Origin: CAYQJL01 sp964573295
GTDB lineage: Bacteria; Eisenbacteria; RBG-16-71-46; CAIMUX01; WJJG01
NCBI GenBank assembly: GCA_964573295.1
Contig: CAZNJE010000001.1
Span: forward strand, 165,035 to 229,034
DNA length: 64,000 bases
Direction of reading: 5' to 3'
The position numbers and the translations under genes are program-made. Positions 25,666 through 33,636 of this stretch are shown in pieces; position 1 is the first letter of the stretch, and each line of letters opens with the position of its first letter. The notes below the pieces were generated by a model. It was not told the origin of the DNA and ran no database searches. It worked only from the letters and a program-made list of their open reading frames with translations.

Positions 25666-28359
25666 TCAGAGACGCCTGCCCGGCAAGACCGCGCTCAGCG
25701 CACTGGTCGCTTTGACCAACCCCAAGAACACCAGCGTTCCGCTGAACCCAAGCAGGGGCACGAGCAGGGACCCGGTCAGCAGAGCGCCGGCGATGGCACC
25801 TCCATGGTCGGCCGCGCTGGCGGCGCCGCCGGCCTCAGCCACTTTCTGGGCCTCGGTCGCCGCATCGGCGGTGTCGCTGCCGGCAACGCGGTGTCGTCGT
25901 TGGGACAGGCCACCGTTCGCCGGATCCCCGGAGTGGCGCCACCAGGCCAGCGTGGCCAGCGGAAACGGCAGACCGGTCAAGATGCCTCCGGTGGCGGCCG
26001 CCAGTAGCAATCCTGCCTCCAGAACACTCGGAGAGACGTCCGTCAGCCCCGGCAGCATGAGGAGAGCTACCCCCAGGAAGACGACCCAGGCTAGATCCAT
26101 GCCGAGAAGCCCTTGCCGACTCCGTCCTGCGATGCGGCGTGCAAGCCACTCGCCTGCCCAAGCCCCCAGTGCCAGGCCCAGCATGAAAAGCCCGGTGACG
26201 AGCCCCACTTTCAGGTACAGAGCGCCGCGCTGGGTTTGATACAGCAGCAGTACCAGCAGGCTCCAGCCCATCCCGCTCAGACCGGTCGACAGAATGGTCA
26301 CGGCAGGTTGTCCGGCTCCGCGCCGGACGATCGCCAGCAGGGCCATCATGCCCAGTAGCAGCAGCAGGCCGCCATGCCACGGATGAGCGCGCCAGACGGT
26401 GAGAAGCGGCGCCAGATGGCCGCCGGCCAGCCGGTCCCAACGGCGGAGCTGCTCGAAGAAGACGCCCGGTACCAGGTCGGTGTTGAGACGCGCCGTCCGG
26501 GCCTCGTTCGCCAGAGCCGCTTCCAGTCCCTCCACGCGCTCGCGCGGCAGCAGGCGCGCGAAATACGCCTCAGGCCAGAACCGGCCCGAGGGCCAGCGGC
26601 GCGCCCTTCGCTCGCCGAGCGAATCGGGTCGGGTCGTCAGGGGCGAAGGCTGACGAGTGGTGGCCGTGCCGGCGGTATCCCCGCGCGGCAGGGCAGCCAT
26701 CAGCAACTGGTTCTCTCCCGGCAACGCACGCACGTCACGGAAGACCTCTGTCAGACTGGCGAAGATCGAAGCCCGCAACCGGGCTTCCTCCGGACTGGGC
26801 ACGTTCGCCGCCCCGGCCAGCGACAGCACCAGCGCGCCACCCGGCGCGAGCGATCGCGCGCAGAGCTCGAAGAAGTCCACCGTGTAGAAGCGATTGCCCA
26901 CTGCGGTCGTAGGCCCGCTGCCTGTGACCCAGATCAGGTCGGGCCGCGGGTGCGCGTGCCGCAACAGGTTGCGGGGATCCCCGGTGCGCAACCGGACCAC
27001 TTGGTCGCGGGCCGGGTCGAGGCTCGGGTCGAGGCTCGGGTCGAGGCTCGGGTCGACTACACGCTCAACTGCGGAATCGACCGCACGCTCGGCTGCGCGC
27101 TCGAGCGCGTCATCGAGTTGCTCGTCAAGGCGCAGGACGGTGACCTGCAGGTCTCCGGCTCCAGCCAGCACCGTAAGAGGGCCGTAGAAGGCCGGTGCAA
27201 TCGCGTAGAGATGGCTCGGTCGGGGATGCTGACCCGCCACCAGCGCGGCCGTCACACTGTCCACGTAGGCATCCTGCAGGTTGCCCTGGTACATGCCGTT
27301 CAGGTACAGCCCACGCTCACCACCCAAGGTGGCCACGGTGAGATGATGGTACGGGGTGTCCACCTGAAGGATCGGCTCGCTGCCCGTCGATAGCCCCCGC
27401 CAACGCGCCGCGAGCCAGCGATCCTCGATTCGTTGGGGCCCGCCCGAGAAGAGCCAGGCGGCAGCCCCCACCAGCGACAGCGCGGCAATCAGAAGCTGCA
27501 CCACCAGGCCCAGCCGGTGCGGACCAGCCACCGGTCGCGGGCGGTGCGGGCGAGCCACCGGTCGCGGGCGGTGCGGACCGGCCACCGGCCGTTCCCATGG
27601 CGTGCTCTCCGCCGGTCGCTCTCGTGGCGAGCTGGCCACCGGCCTTGGTCCGTCCGGGCCTCCTTCGCAAACGTGACCGTGGCGAAAGAACGCTCGGATC
27701 CGGCGCGCGAACACCCACAACAGGACCACCAGGCCAGCCATCCAGAGGCTGGTGAGCGAACCAACGCGCGGAAGCAGGTAGAGGGCGGCCGCGGCGCCTC
27801 CGACCATTGAGCCCAGCGATTCCAGGGCATAGGCGCCGCCGGCGCTGACGCGCCCGCGGCTCAGACCAACCGGAAACGCGAAACCGGTCAACCCGCCGGC
27901 GGGCACCACGGTGACCAACAGAAGAACCACGTAGGTTGGCGCCGGGAGATAGCCGCCGGAGGGAACATCGATCCAGAGACGGTGGTGACGCATGACGAAG
28001 AGAGCGAGGATCCCGAGCAATACGAGCGCGATCAGAATGCCTTCGAAGACGACCGGTTGCGCTCGTGGGGGCCGTGCTCGCAGCGGCTCTTCCTTCGGGG
28101 TCCGCGCTTGCAGCAGCCGTGCTTTCGGGGGCCGCACCCGCGCGGCCGGCGGCCGGCACCACCCAACCCCCAGCGCCGCTCCTCCTGCGATGCCGGCTAC
28201 CCAGAGTGCGTAGAAGAGCCCCAACCCGATCTCGCCGCCGTGGAAGGCAAAGAGGGTCTCGCGCACCAAAAGCGTCTGACCCAGCATCGACACCGCGCCA
28301 AGCCACAGGAAGCCCAGCCCGCCCACGGGAGATTCCGCGGGGACCCGGTGCGACGTCAC
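25666..28359 (-). CDS. Large membrane protein with degenerate spermidine-synthase-like domain
   Basis: 897 residues from ATG 28359. Six or more TM spans lead (LGFLWLGAVSMLGQTLLVRETL, LGLFYALWVAGIAGGAALG, GILIALVLLGILALFV), a soluble middle follows, and about seven TM spans close (LLLLLGMMALLAIV, GWSLLVLLLYQ, LGLALGAWAGEWL). The middle starts like a spermidine synthase (ILQVDTPYHHLTVA, LYLNGMYQ), but the SAM loop expected as GGGDG reads IAPAFYGP and the catalytic Asp position reads WVTGSGP. Catalysis is therefore doubtful. Proline-arginine linkers and a 12-bp repeat array sit in loops. It ends 35 bases from the radical SAM gene, on the opposite strand. Confidence 0.82.
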   Translation of the reverse strand: MTSHRVPAESPVGGLGFLWLGAVSMLGQTLLVRETLFAFHGGEIGLGLFYALWVAGIAGGAALGVGWCRPPAARVRPPKARLLQARTPKEEPLRARPPRAQPVVFEGILIALVLLGILALFVMRHHRLWIDVPSGGYLPAPTYVVLLLVTVVPAGGLTGFAFPVGLSRGRVSAGGAYALESLGSMVGGAAAALYLLPRVGSLTSLWMAGLVVLLWVFARRIRAFFRHGHVCEGGPDGPRPVASSPRERPAESTPWERPVAGPHRPRPVARPHRPRPVAGPHRLGLVVQLLIAALSLVGAAAWLFSGGPQRIEDRWLAARWRGLSTGSEPILQVDTPYHHLTVATLGGERGLYLNGMYQGNLQDAYVDSVTAALVAGQHPRPSHLYAIAPAFYGPLTVLAGAGDLQVTVLRLDEQLDDALERAAERAVDSAVERVVDPSLDPSLDPSLDPARDQVVRLRTGDPRNLLRHAHPRPDLIWVTGSGPTTAVGNRFYTVDFFELCARSLAPGGALVLSLAGAANVPSPEEARLRASIFASLTEVFRDVRALPGENQLLMAALPRGDTAGTATTRQPSPLTTRPDSLGERRARRWPSGRFWPEAYFARLLPRERVEGLEAALANEARTARLNTDLVPGVFFEQLRRWDRLAGGHLAPLLTVWRAHPWHGGLLLLLGMMALLAIVRRGAGQPAVTILSTGLSGMGWSLLVLLLYQTQRGALYLKVGLVTGLFMLGLALGAWAGEWLARRIAGRSRQGLLGMDLAWVVFLGVALLMLPGLTDVSPSVLEAGLLLAAATGGILTGLPFPLATLAWWRHSGDPANGGLSQRRHRVAGSDTADAATEAQKVAEAGGAASAADHGGAIAGALLTGSLLVPLLGFSGTLVFLGLVKATSALSAVLPGRRL
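27009..27056 (-). repeat. Four 12-bp repeats (PSLD) in the membrane protein
   Basis: Three perfect units GGCTCGGGTCGA (27021-27056) and one variant before them code on the minus strand for PSLDPSLDPSLDPARD inside the synthase-like domain. Confidence 0.92.
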
Positions 28360-28369
28360 TGGAGGAGTC

Positions 28370-29446
28370 CTATCGTCGGGATGGGCCGCGTCGTGAGCCC
28401 TTGTAGGCGATCACGTGACCTGGCCGGGTGGTGGCCATCTCCAGACCCGCACGGGCCGCGCCACGGCACAGCTCATCCATGAGTGGAGCCGCCGCTTCGA
28501 TGCGCCGGGCCTTGAGCAACTCCTGACAGAGTAGTGAAGCCGGCCAGCCGCCGCCGGTGACGTGCCGCACCCCGGTGAAACCCACCCGCTCGAGATTGCG
28601 CACGAGGGTGGCCGCTTTGAAGTGACGCAGCTTGAAACACCGCGCCTCCAGGATCTCCGCCTTGCGAAGGGAGGTGATCGTCTGCGCCATGCCGCGCTCG
28701 AGACGCGGATCACGGTGCGGATAGACATCCCGTTCGCACCGGCGAGCCCAAGTCTGAAGGCGTTTGCGGCTGAGGTCGGTGATGGGCACGGCCTCGACCA
28801 GGTAGCCGTGTTCGATGCCTGCTTCCGCCCACGTGACCAAGTAGTCGATCACGTACGCTCCCTGCTGGGCCGCGTGGATCATCACGGCTTCGCGCACCGG
28901 TTCGGGACTGACCTCGACCGCTTCATAGGTCATTCGGAATGCGCCGCCCGGTTTCAGAACGCGGTAAATCTCTAGCAGAGCCGCCGCCGGATCGGGAGAT
29001 TGCTCGACCGAGGTCGCCGCGACGACCCCATCGAACGTATTGGCCGGGAAGCTCATGTCGCAGACCGACATCTCCTCGAACCGCGCCTTGCGCGTGCGCA
29101 CGACCTGGGCATTCGCCTTGCACACGGCCACCCGTTTCGGGCTCGGCTCGATGCCCACGATCTCCTTGAAGTGGGGGGCCATCAGCAGGCTGGGCCAGCC
29201 GTCGCCCGGTCCCACATCGAGGATGCGCTTACCCTCGCCCATCGAGAGGATGAAGTCCCAGATCATGCCACGGTGATGCCAGTGGCCCGGCTCGCGATGG
29301 TCCAGCGGAACATGGACTTCGGGCAAGGACTCCGATGCTTGCGATTCCATCCGCTCATAGCGCAGGGTGGCCGAATCACTCGTCTTGGGACGGGCATTCC
29401 GCTGAATCCATTCGAAGATTCCGCTGGGGGTCTTCTGCTTCGGCAT
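28370..29446 (-). CDS. SAM-dependent class I methyltransferase
   Basis: About 358 residues; ATG 29446 follows GGAAGGAGTACCCG, and the longer frame to 29707 lacks support. SAM-binding motifs are ILDVGPGDGWPSLLMA (motif I), VGIEPSPKRVAVC (motif II), FDGVVAATSVEQSPD (motif IV) and EIYRVLKPGGAFRMTYE (motif V/VI), as in the Methyltransf_11 group. After residue 200 a helical C-terminal domain (ATLVRNLERVGFTGVRHVTGGGW) is unassigned. The substrate is unknown. It is divergent from the DNA methyltransferase gene, with a 232-base shared upstream region. Confidence 0.88.
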   Translation of the reverse strand: MPKQKTPSGIFEWIQRNARPKTSDSATLRYERMESQASESLPEVHVPLDHREPGHWHHRGMIWDFILSMGEGKRILDVGPGDGWPSLLMAPHFKEIVGIEPSPKRVAVCKANAQVVRTRKARFEEMSVCDMSFPANTFDGVVAATSVEQSPDPAAALLEIYRVLKPGGAFRMTYEAVEVSPEPVREAVMIHAAQQGAYVIDYLVTWAEAGIEHGYLVEAVPITDLSRKRLQTWARRCERDVYPHRDPRLERGMAQTITSLRKAEILEARCFKLRHFKAATLVRNLERVGFTGVRHVTGGGWPASLLCQELLKARRIEAAAPLMDELCRGAARAGLEMATTRPGHVIAYKGSRRGPSRR

Positions 29447-29678
29447 CGGGTACTCCTTCCCTGGAATGTACCCCGCTTTTCTATCACAGCGTCCCAGACC
29501 GGGCAACAAGAAGGCACGGCTATCCCCGCAATCGCCGCTGCCTGGGGGGGGAGTATCGAGGACCGAGCCTTGCGCCGAAGGCGGCGCGCCCCTACGGTTC
29601 GGCGCGTGCCCGGAACACCCACCTGGGGCTTTGCCCTCCGCGGCGGCAAGCGGACGGCCCAACCATGGGGAACGTTGG

Positions 29679-30470
29679 ATGAGCGCACTCGAGTATGCTT
29701 TGCTCAAAGGCGACTGCCGGCATACGGCCGGCAGCTTCCGCGACGGGGTCTTCGACCTGATCTACGTGGATCCACCCTTCTGCAGCGGACGCCGCCAACG
29801 TCTTCTGACCGGCCCCGGGTTCGACGACCGCTGGCCGGGCGACCTGGAGGGGTACCTGGCCTGGCTCATCCCGCGAGCTAGAGAGATGCGCCGCGTCTTG
29901 GCCCCCACCGGCAGCATCTTCTTCCACCTCGACTGGCACGCGGTGCACGCCGCGAAAGTGGCGCTAGACGAGGTCTTCGGGCGCAACCTGTTCATCAACG
30001 AGATCATCTGGTCTTACCGGACCGGGGGCACGAGCGGCCGTTGGCTGGCGCGTAAGCACGACACGCTCCTCTTCTATGCCCGGTCGAAAGCATACAAGTT
30101 CCACCTTCTGCGCGAACGTTCAGCCCTCGCGCACCGCTACGGATTCGCCAACGCCGCCGTGCAGCACGATGACGACGGCCCGTACCGTATGACCCTGATG
30201 CGCGATGTCTGGGACATCCCCGCCCTGCGCGGCAACAGCCGCGAGCGGGTGAGCTTTCCCACCCAGAAACCCCTGGCACTCCTCGAACGCATCATCGATC
30301 TGGTCACCGATCCCGGCGACCGTGTGGGGGATTTCCTCTGCGGATCAGGGACGGCCCTGGTTGCTGCCCTACGGCGGGGCCGGCAGGCGTACGGGGGGGA
30401 TCTCTCCGACGCGGCCCTGGCGCTCACCCGGACTCGCATCGAGCAACTCCGCCCCGATACCCAGGCCTGA
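29679..30470 (+). CDS. Orphan DNA methyltransferase (N6-adenine/N4-cytosine, beta order)
   Basis: About 263 residues from ATG 29679. The catalytic motif DLIYVDPPF is near the N-terminus and the SAM motif GDFLCGSGTALVAA is near the C-terminus, the beta-type order. FFHLDWHAVHAAK, FINEIIWSYRTGG and SFPTQKPLALLERII are typical of type III and orphan enzymes that recognise short DNA sites. No restriction nuclease or specificity subunit lies near, so a regulatory or epigenetic role is as likely as restriction-modification. Its target site cannot be read from the sequence. Confidence 0.9.
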   Translation: MSALEYALLKGDCRHTAGSFRDGVFDLIYVDPPFCSGRRQRLLTGPGFDDRWPGDLEGYLAWLIPRAREMRRVLAPTGSIFFHLDWHAVHAAKVALDEVFGRNLFINEIIWSYRTGGTSGRWLARKHDTLLFYARSKAYKFHLLRERSALAHRYGFANAAVQHDDDGPYRMTLMRDVWDIPALRGNSRERVSFPTQKPLALLERIIDLVTDPGDRVGDFLCGSGTALVAALRRGRQAYGGDLSDAALALTRTRIEQLRPDTQA

Positions 30471-30890
30471 CGCCGATCTTCCGGTCCTGCAGCGGCTCTG
30501 CCCTGCCCTGCTCTGCCCTGCTCTGCCCTGCCCTGCTCTGTCCGGCGAGGCCTGGTCTGAGACGGCGGCAACCGCGAATCCTTCAGATCCGGACTTTGCG
30601 TGTACTCCGTAAGCCAATGAAATACAATAAGTTGCGGGAATTCTTTCGGAACTCTTGCCACCCAAAAGGGTCGAGCTAGCTACATCGGCCCGGTGGTCCT
30701 ACCCCACCCACGCGACGTCCCCGTTGGTACCAGCGAACGGGTAACCAGCGCACGGGCACCAGCGCGTTGGGACCCATGCTTGAACCAGCCGCCTGGAAGC
30801 AATGGCCCCTCAACGAGACTCCCGCCGGTTCCGATAGATGGATCAAGAACAACCCCGCTCCGTGAAGCTGAGCGAACCACAGGAGTCTGC
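30471..30890. other. Intergenic gap with repeats
   Basis: This 420-base gap holds the CCCTG/CTCTG array at its start, an AT-richer stretch around 30590-30660 (AAATACAATAAGTTG) that could hold the promoter of the protease gene, and three ACCAGCG copies (30729, 30744, 30758). Confidence 0.5.
30491..30540 (+). repeat. CCCTG/CTCTG pentamer array, intergenic
   Basis: About ten pentamers alternating CCCTG and CTCTG. Read on the minus strand it gives GCAGAGCAGGGCAG, the same core as the array at 21113-21205. Confidence 0.85.
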
Positions 30891-31934
30891 ATGGCGACGC
30901 GCAACCATGGACGGCACCCAAGATCTTCCAGGGCACGTCCCCTCTCAGGCGTCATTCTAGAAATCGTCCTAGGAATCATCCTAGGAATCACCGCACTGGG
31001 CACCTACCTCGCTCCGGCCGGCGTACCCGCAGCTCTCGCCCGCTCGGAAGCCACCGAACCGGTCCCGGGGCGCCACCTGTGTGGAACACGCATCCTCACA
31101 CCGGAGGAGGCCCGGCCTTTCGTCGCCGAACTGCCCATGGCCGGCACGTTGCCGCCCTCTCTGGACTGGCGCGACCTGGACGCCTGGACCGAAGCCAAGA
31201 ACCAGGAGACGTGCGGGGGCTGCTGGGCCTTCGCGGCGATCGCCTGCGTGGAGGCGATGGGCCGGATCAAGGGAGCGCCGGCATCCCTGGATCTGTCCGA
31301 GCAGCATGCACTCTCCTGCGACCTTGACTCCTGGGTGATCGAAGGACAGACGGTGACCAACAACGGTTGCTGCGGCGGCACGGTGGCCGTCTTCGAATTC
31401 CTCAAGGAGCGAGGAACGGTGCAGGAGGAGGACTTTCCGTTCGGCAACGGTGACCATTACGGACCCGGCGCCTGTTTCCCGGGAAGCGATTGGGAGACGA
31501 TTCCTTGCCCGACGACCGAACCGAAGACCTCGAGTTGGCAGGTGACCTCTTGGAGCCTGCTCTCTGCCTACGTAGCCACGGTCGATCAGATCAAGACAGC
31601 ACTGCAGCGGGGACCGGTATGGTGCGCCTACTACGTCTACAGTGACTTCTATCCGCAGTACTGGTTCTCGAACCAGACCGAGACACCCTACCGCCACACG
31701 AGTGGCCACCTGGTGGCGGGTCATGCCGTGCTGGTGATCGGCTACGACGATGCCGACCAGTGCTGGATCGTCAAGAACAGCTGGGGGCCCACCGGTCCGT
31801 TCGGGGATGGCACCTTCAGGATCGCCTACGACAGCAACTGCAGCTTCGGCATCAACGCCGCCATCTGCGAAGTGGACGGCACGACCCCGGTGGAACACTC
31901 GACGATGGGCCGGCTACGCCTGGCGTTTCGCTAG
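30891..31934 (+). CDS. Secreted papain-like (C1) cysteine protease
   Basis: About 347 residues; ATG 30891 follows CACAGGAGTCTGC. A signal peptide ends near ALARS and its core (VILEIVLGIILGIT) comes from a 12-bp repeat. The mature enzyme shows the full papain set: NQETCGGCWAFAA (oxyanion Gln and nucleophile Cys), LSEQHALSCD, NNGCCGGTVAVFEFL, GHAVLVIGYDD (catalytic His) and WIVKNSWG (Asn). It has a short pro-region only. It is expected to act outside the cytoplasm as an endopeptidase. C1 proteases are uncommon in bacteria but occur in several soil and marine phyla. Confidence 0.93.
   Translation: MATRNHGRHPRSSRARPLSGVILEIVLGIILGITALGTYLAPAGVPAALARSEATEPVPGRHLCGTRILTPEEARPFVAELPMAGTLPPSLDWRDLDAWTEAKNQETCGGCWAFAAIACVEAMGRIKGAPASLDLSEQHALSCDLDSWVIEGQTVTNNGCCGGTVAVFEFLKERGTVQEEDFPFGNGDHYGPGACFPGSDWETIPCPTTEPKTSSWQVTSWSLLSAYVATVDQIKTALQRGPVWCAYYVYSDFYPQYWFSNQTETPYRHTSGHLVAGHAVLVIGYDDADQCWIVKNSWGPTGPFGDGTFRIAYDSNCSFGINAAICEVDGTTPVEHSTMGRLRLAFR
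30957..30992 (+). repeat. Three 12-bp repeats in the protease signal peptide
   Basis: CTAGAAATCGTC, CTAGGAATCATC and CTAGGAATCACC follow one another and code for the hydrophobic core ILEIVLGIILGIT. Confidence 0.9.
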
Positions 31935-32101
31935 GACGGCGCTCGTACACCGCTGCACTGCGTCTTGCGCCGATGCGGACTTGAATGTGGCCTTGAGCGC
32001 GAACTCGAGCGCGGACTCGAACGCGGACACCTTGCCTGTGCCTACCGTGCAAGGCATCCGCATTCGCTTTCCCGGCGGATGATTGCCGCGTCCGAGAGAA
32101 G

Positions 32102-32674
32102 CTAGTCCGCCACCCGCTCCGCGCACGCGCGGATCTCTGCCAGGGCCGCCCGCACCCGGCGGCACGCCGTTGGCACGCTGACGCCCATGTCGTCGGCGAG
32201 CTCGCTCAGTTGCCGGCCCTCCAGGAACCGCCGCCTGAGGACGTCGGCCCCTTCGGGGCAGTCACGGGCAAACAGGCCCAGGGACAGACGGGCCTGCGTC
32301 TCGACCGCGTCGGTCCGCTCGTGTCCGAAGCCCGGACCCAAGCCCGGCCCGGCCCGCTCGGCCAAGAGCTGCTCCTGCCGTTTTCGCCGGCGCTGGTGCG
32401 ACACCTGCTTGTGGCGCAAGATGCCCCAAAACCAGGCCAGAAAGGCGTCGGAGAGGTCTTGGCCGTCAGCGATGCGAAGCCGCTCGACTCCTTCCATGGC
32501 CGCCAACAGCGCGTCCTGGAACAGATCCTCGGCGTCTTCGGTGGCCAAGCCCATCCGCATCGCGCGCCGCAGCCAGATGCCGCGGGCCTTCTCGATCGCC
32601 GACCAGGGAATCTCCTCGGCCCCCGCGGTGCGGCGATGGGTGCATCGTCTCCGAATGTATGCATCGAATGTCAT
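32102..32674 (-). CDS. ECF-like sigma-70 family RNA polymerase sigma factor
   Basis: 190 residues from ATG 32674. Region 2 is visible as ATEDAEDLFQDALLAAM and AFLAWFWGILRHKQVSHQRRRKRQ; a linker GPGLGPGFGHE separates it from region 4 (PEGADVLRRRFLEGRQLSELADDMGVSVPTACRRVRAAL), a helix-turn-helix. It would direct polymerase to a small regulon. It does not carry an anti-sigma partner next door. Its own gene is alone between the protease and a long non-coding stretch. Confidence 0.9.
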   Translation of the reverse strand: MTFDAYIRRRCTHRRTAGAEEIPWSAIEKARGIWLRRAMRMGLATEDAEDLFQDALLAAMEGVERLRIADGQDLSDAFLAWFWGILRHKQVSHQRRRKRQEQLLAERAGPGLGPGFGHERTDAVETQARLSLGLFARDCPEGADVLRRRFLEGRQLSELADDMGVSVPTACRRVRAALAEIRACAERVAD

Positions 32675-32811
32675 GTCGAACCTCGCAGGTCATAAGGTGA
32701 TGAACCGACGTAAACGAGGCCGACAGGCTGACGAGTTTTGCTATGAGTGGCTCTTCTCTCCCGCTGGTGAGTCCCGGTCATCCGGGAACTCGTTCCGCAT
32801 TCGATCCGTTC

Positions 32812-32889
32812 CTTGCCAGGTGTCGTTGCCAGGTGCCGTTGCGAGGTGCCATTACCAGGTATCGTTACCAGGTATCGTTACCAAGCATC
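32812..32889 (+). repeat. Six 13-bp tandem repeats, non-coding
   Basis: Six units of the type GTTACCAGGTATC (variants CTTGCCAGGTGTC, GTTGCCAGGTGCC, GTTGCGAGGTGCC, ATTACCAGGTATC, GTTACCAAGCATC). The unit is not a multiple of three, in keeping with the lack of a gene here. Confidence 0.93.
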
Positions 32890-33301
32890 GTGTGCCACCT
32901 GTGCGGGATCCGCCCGGATTTGGCTCATGGCCGCTGAAGATGCATGCGCATGCTCCAGGGGCCGGGCCCGACCTGGCAGTGGATCGATCTGCGGTTCTCG
33001 AGAGCTTCGTTCCGGTCGTCTGGATGAAACGAACCTGGAAGCGGGAGGAGCTACGCGCCTGCCGGCATCCGAACCGCGCTCCGCATACCTACGCCCCCAA
33101 GGGGTACGTAGACGCCGGTAGTCCCAATCGGCGGCTGGGTACGTGGATACCCCATGCCAAGCCTCTGGGAGCAGCCGACGTTGCGGCAGAAGGCTCCCGT
33201 GGCATGGATGGCGAGAGACCCACGTGTAATGCCTTCTGTCATCGTCCGGTTGCTGAACATGGCCGTAGCCTTTCCTTAGGAGAGGACTGTTTCAAGGTAA
33301 C

Positions 33302-33318
33302 GCACGCCGATGGCGTGC
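33302..33318 (-). terminator. Hairpin downstream of the KaiC-REC operon
   Basis: GCACGCC and GGCGTGC form a 7-bp stem with a three-base loop 40 bases after the stop of the small membrane gene. There is no T-run on the minus strand, so termination is only a possibility. Confidence 0.4.
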
Positions 33319-33357
33319 ATGTTTCGTAAAGATGTTCGTACAACAGAGGGGTTTGTT

Positions 33358-33636
33358 TCAAGCTTTTTTGCGCTGGCACACGTTTTCTCGCTCGTGCGCG
33401 ATCCCGGCATCTGCATCGGGACGCGCGCAGGAGAAGAAGAGGATCGGTCCGCCAGCGGCTGCGGCCGTGCGAGCCCCTTCACCTGCCGGGAGACCGGCGC
33501 CCCCCCCAGCTGCCGGCGGTTGCCCGTGCGCGCATGGCTTACGCTGAACACGCAACCCGCGGCGCCTGCTGACGAGCCACCCCAAGGCGGCCAACAGCAG
33601 GGCGGTTGCGACCATGATCGCCAGCGACGCGGTCAT
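33358..33636 (-). CDS. Small membrane protein coupled to the KaiC-REC gene
   Basis: 92 residues. Its ATG at 33636 overlaps the TGA of the upstream gene (ATGA), which strongly suggests translational coupling and is the main reason to accept it. One N-terminal TM (LAIMVATALLLAALGWLV) is followed by RRR and a Pro/Ala/Gly-rich cytoplasmic tail. No family is recognised. Confidence 0.62.
   Translation of the reverse strand: MTASLAIMVATALLLAALGWLVSRRRGLRVQRKPCAHGQPPAAGGGAGLPAGEGARTAAAAGGPILFFSCARPDADAGIAHERENVCQRKKA

Larger units (their letters stand above)
32675..33357. other. 683-base non-coding stretch
   Basis: No open frame here has coding character. It contains a 13-bp tandem repeat (32812-32889), a hairpin at 33089-33111 (CTACG, CCCC, GGGG, CGTAG) and a hairpin at 33302-33318 (GCACGCC/GGCGTGC) near the end of the signalling operon. 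Promoters for the sigma factor gene (-) should lie at its left end. Confidence 0.6.

Noticed and set aside
26374..27393. A 339-codon open frame on the plus strand
   Set aside because: It is antisense to the large membrane protein, rich in Arg and Gln, and has no recognisable motif or ribosome site.
32187..33329. A 380-codon open frame on the plus strand
   Set aside because: Its first half is antisense to the sigma factor gene and its second half crosses the 13-bp repeat array and two hairpins, with Arg/Ser-rich composition. It is not coding-like.
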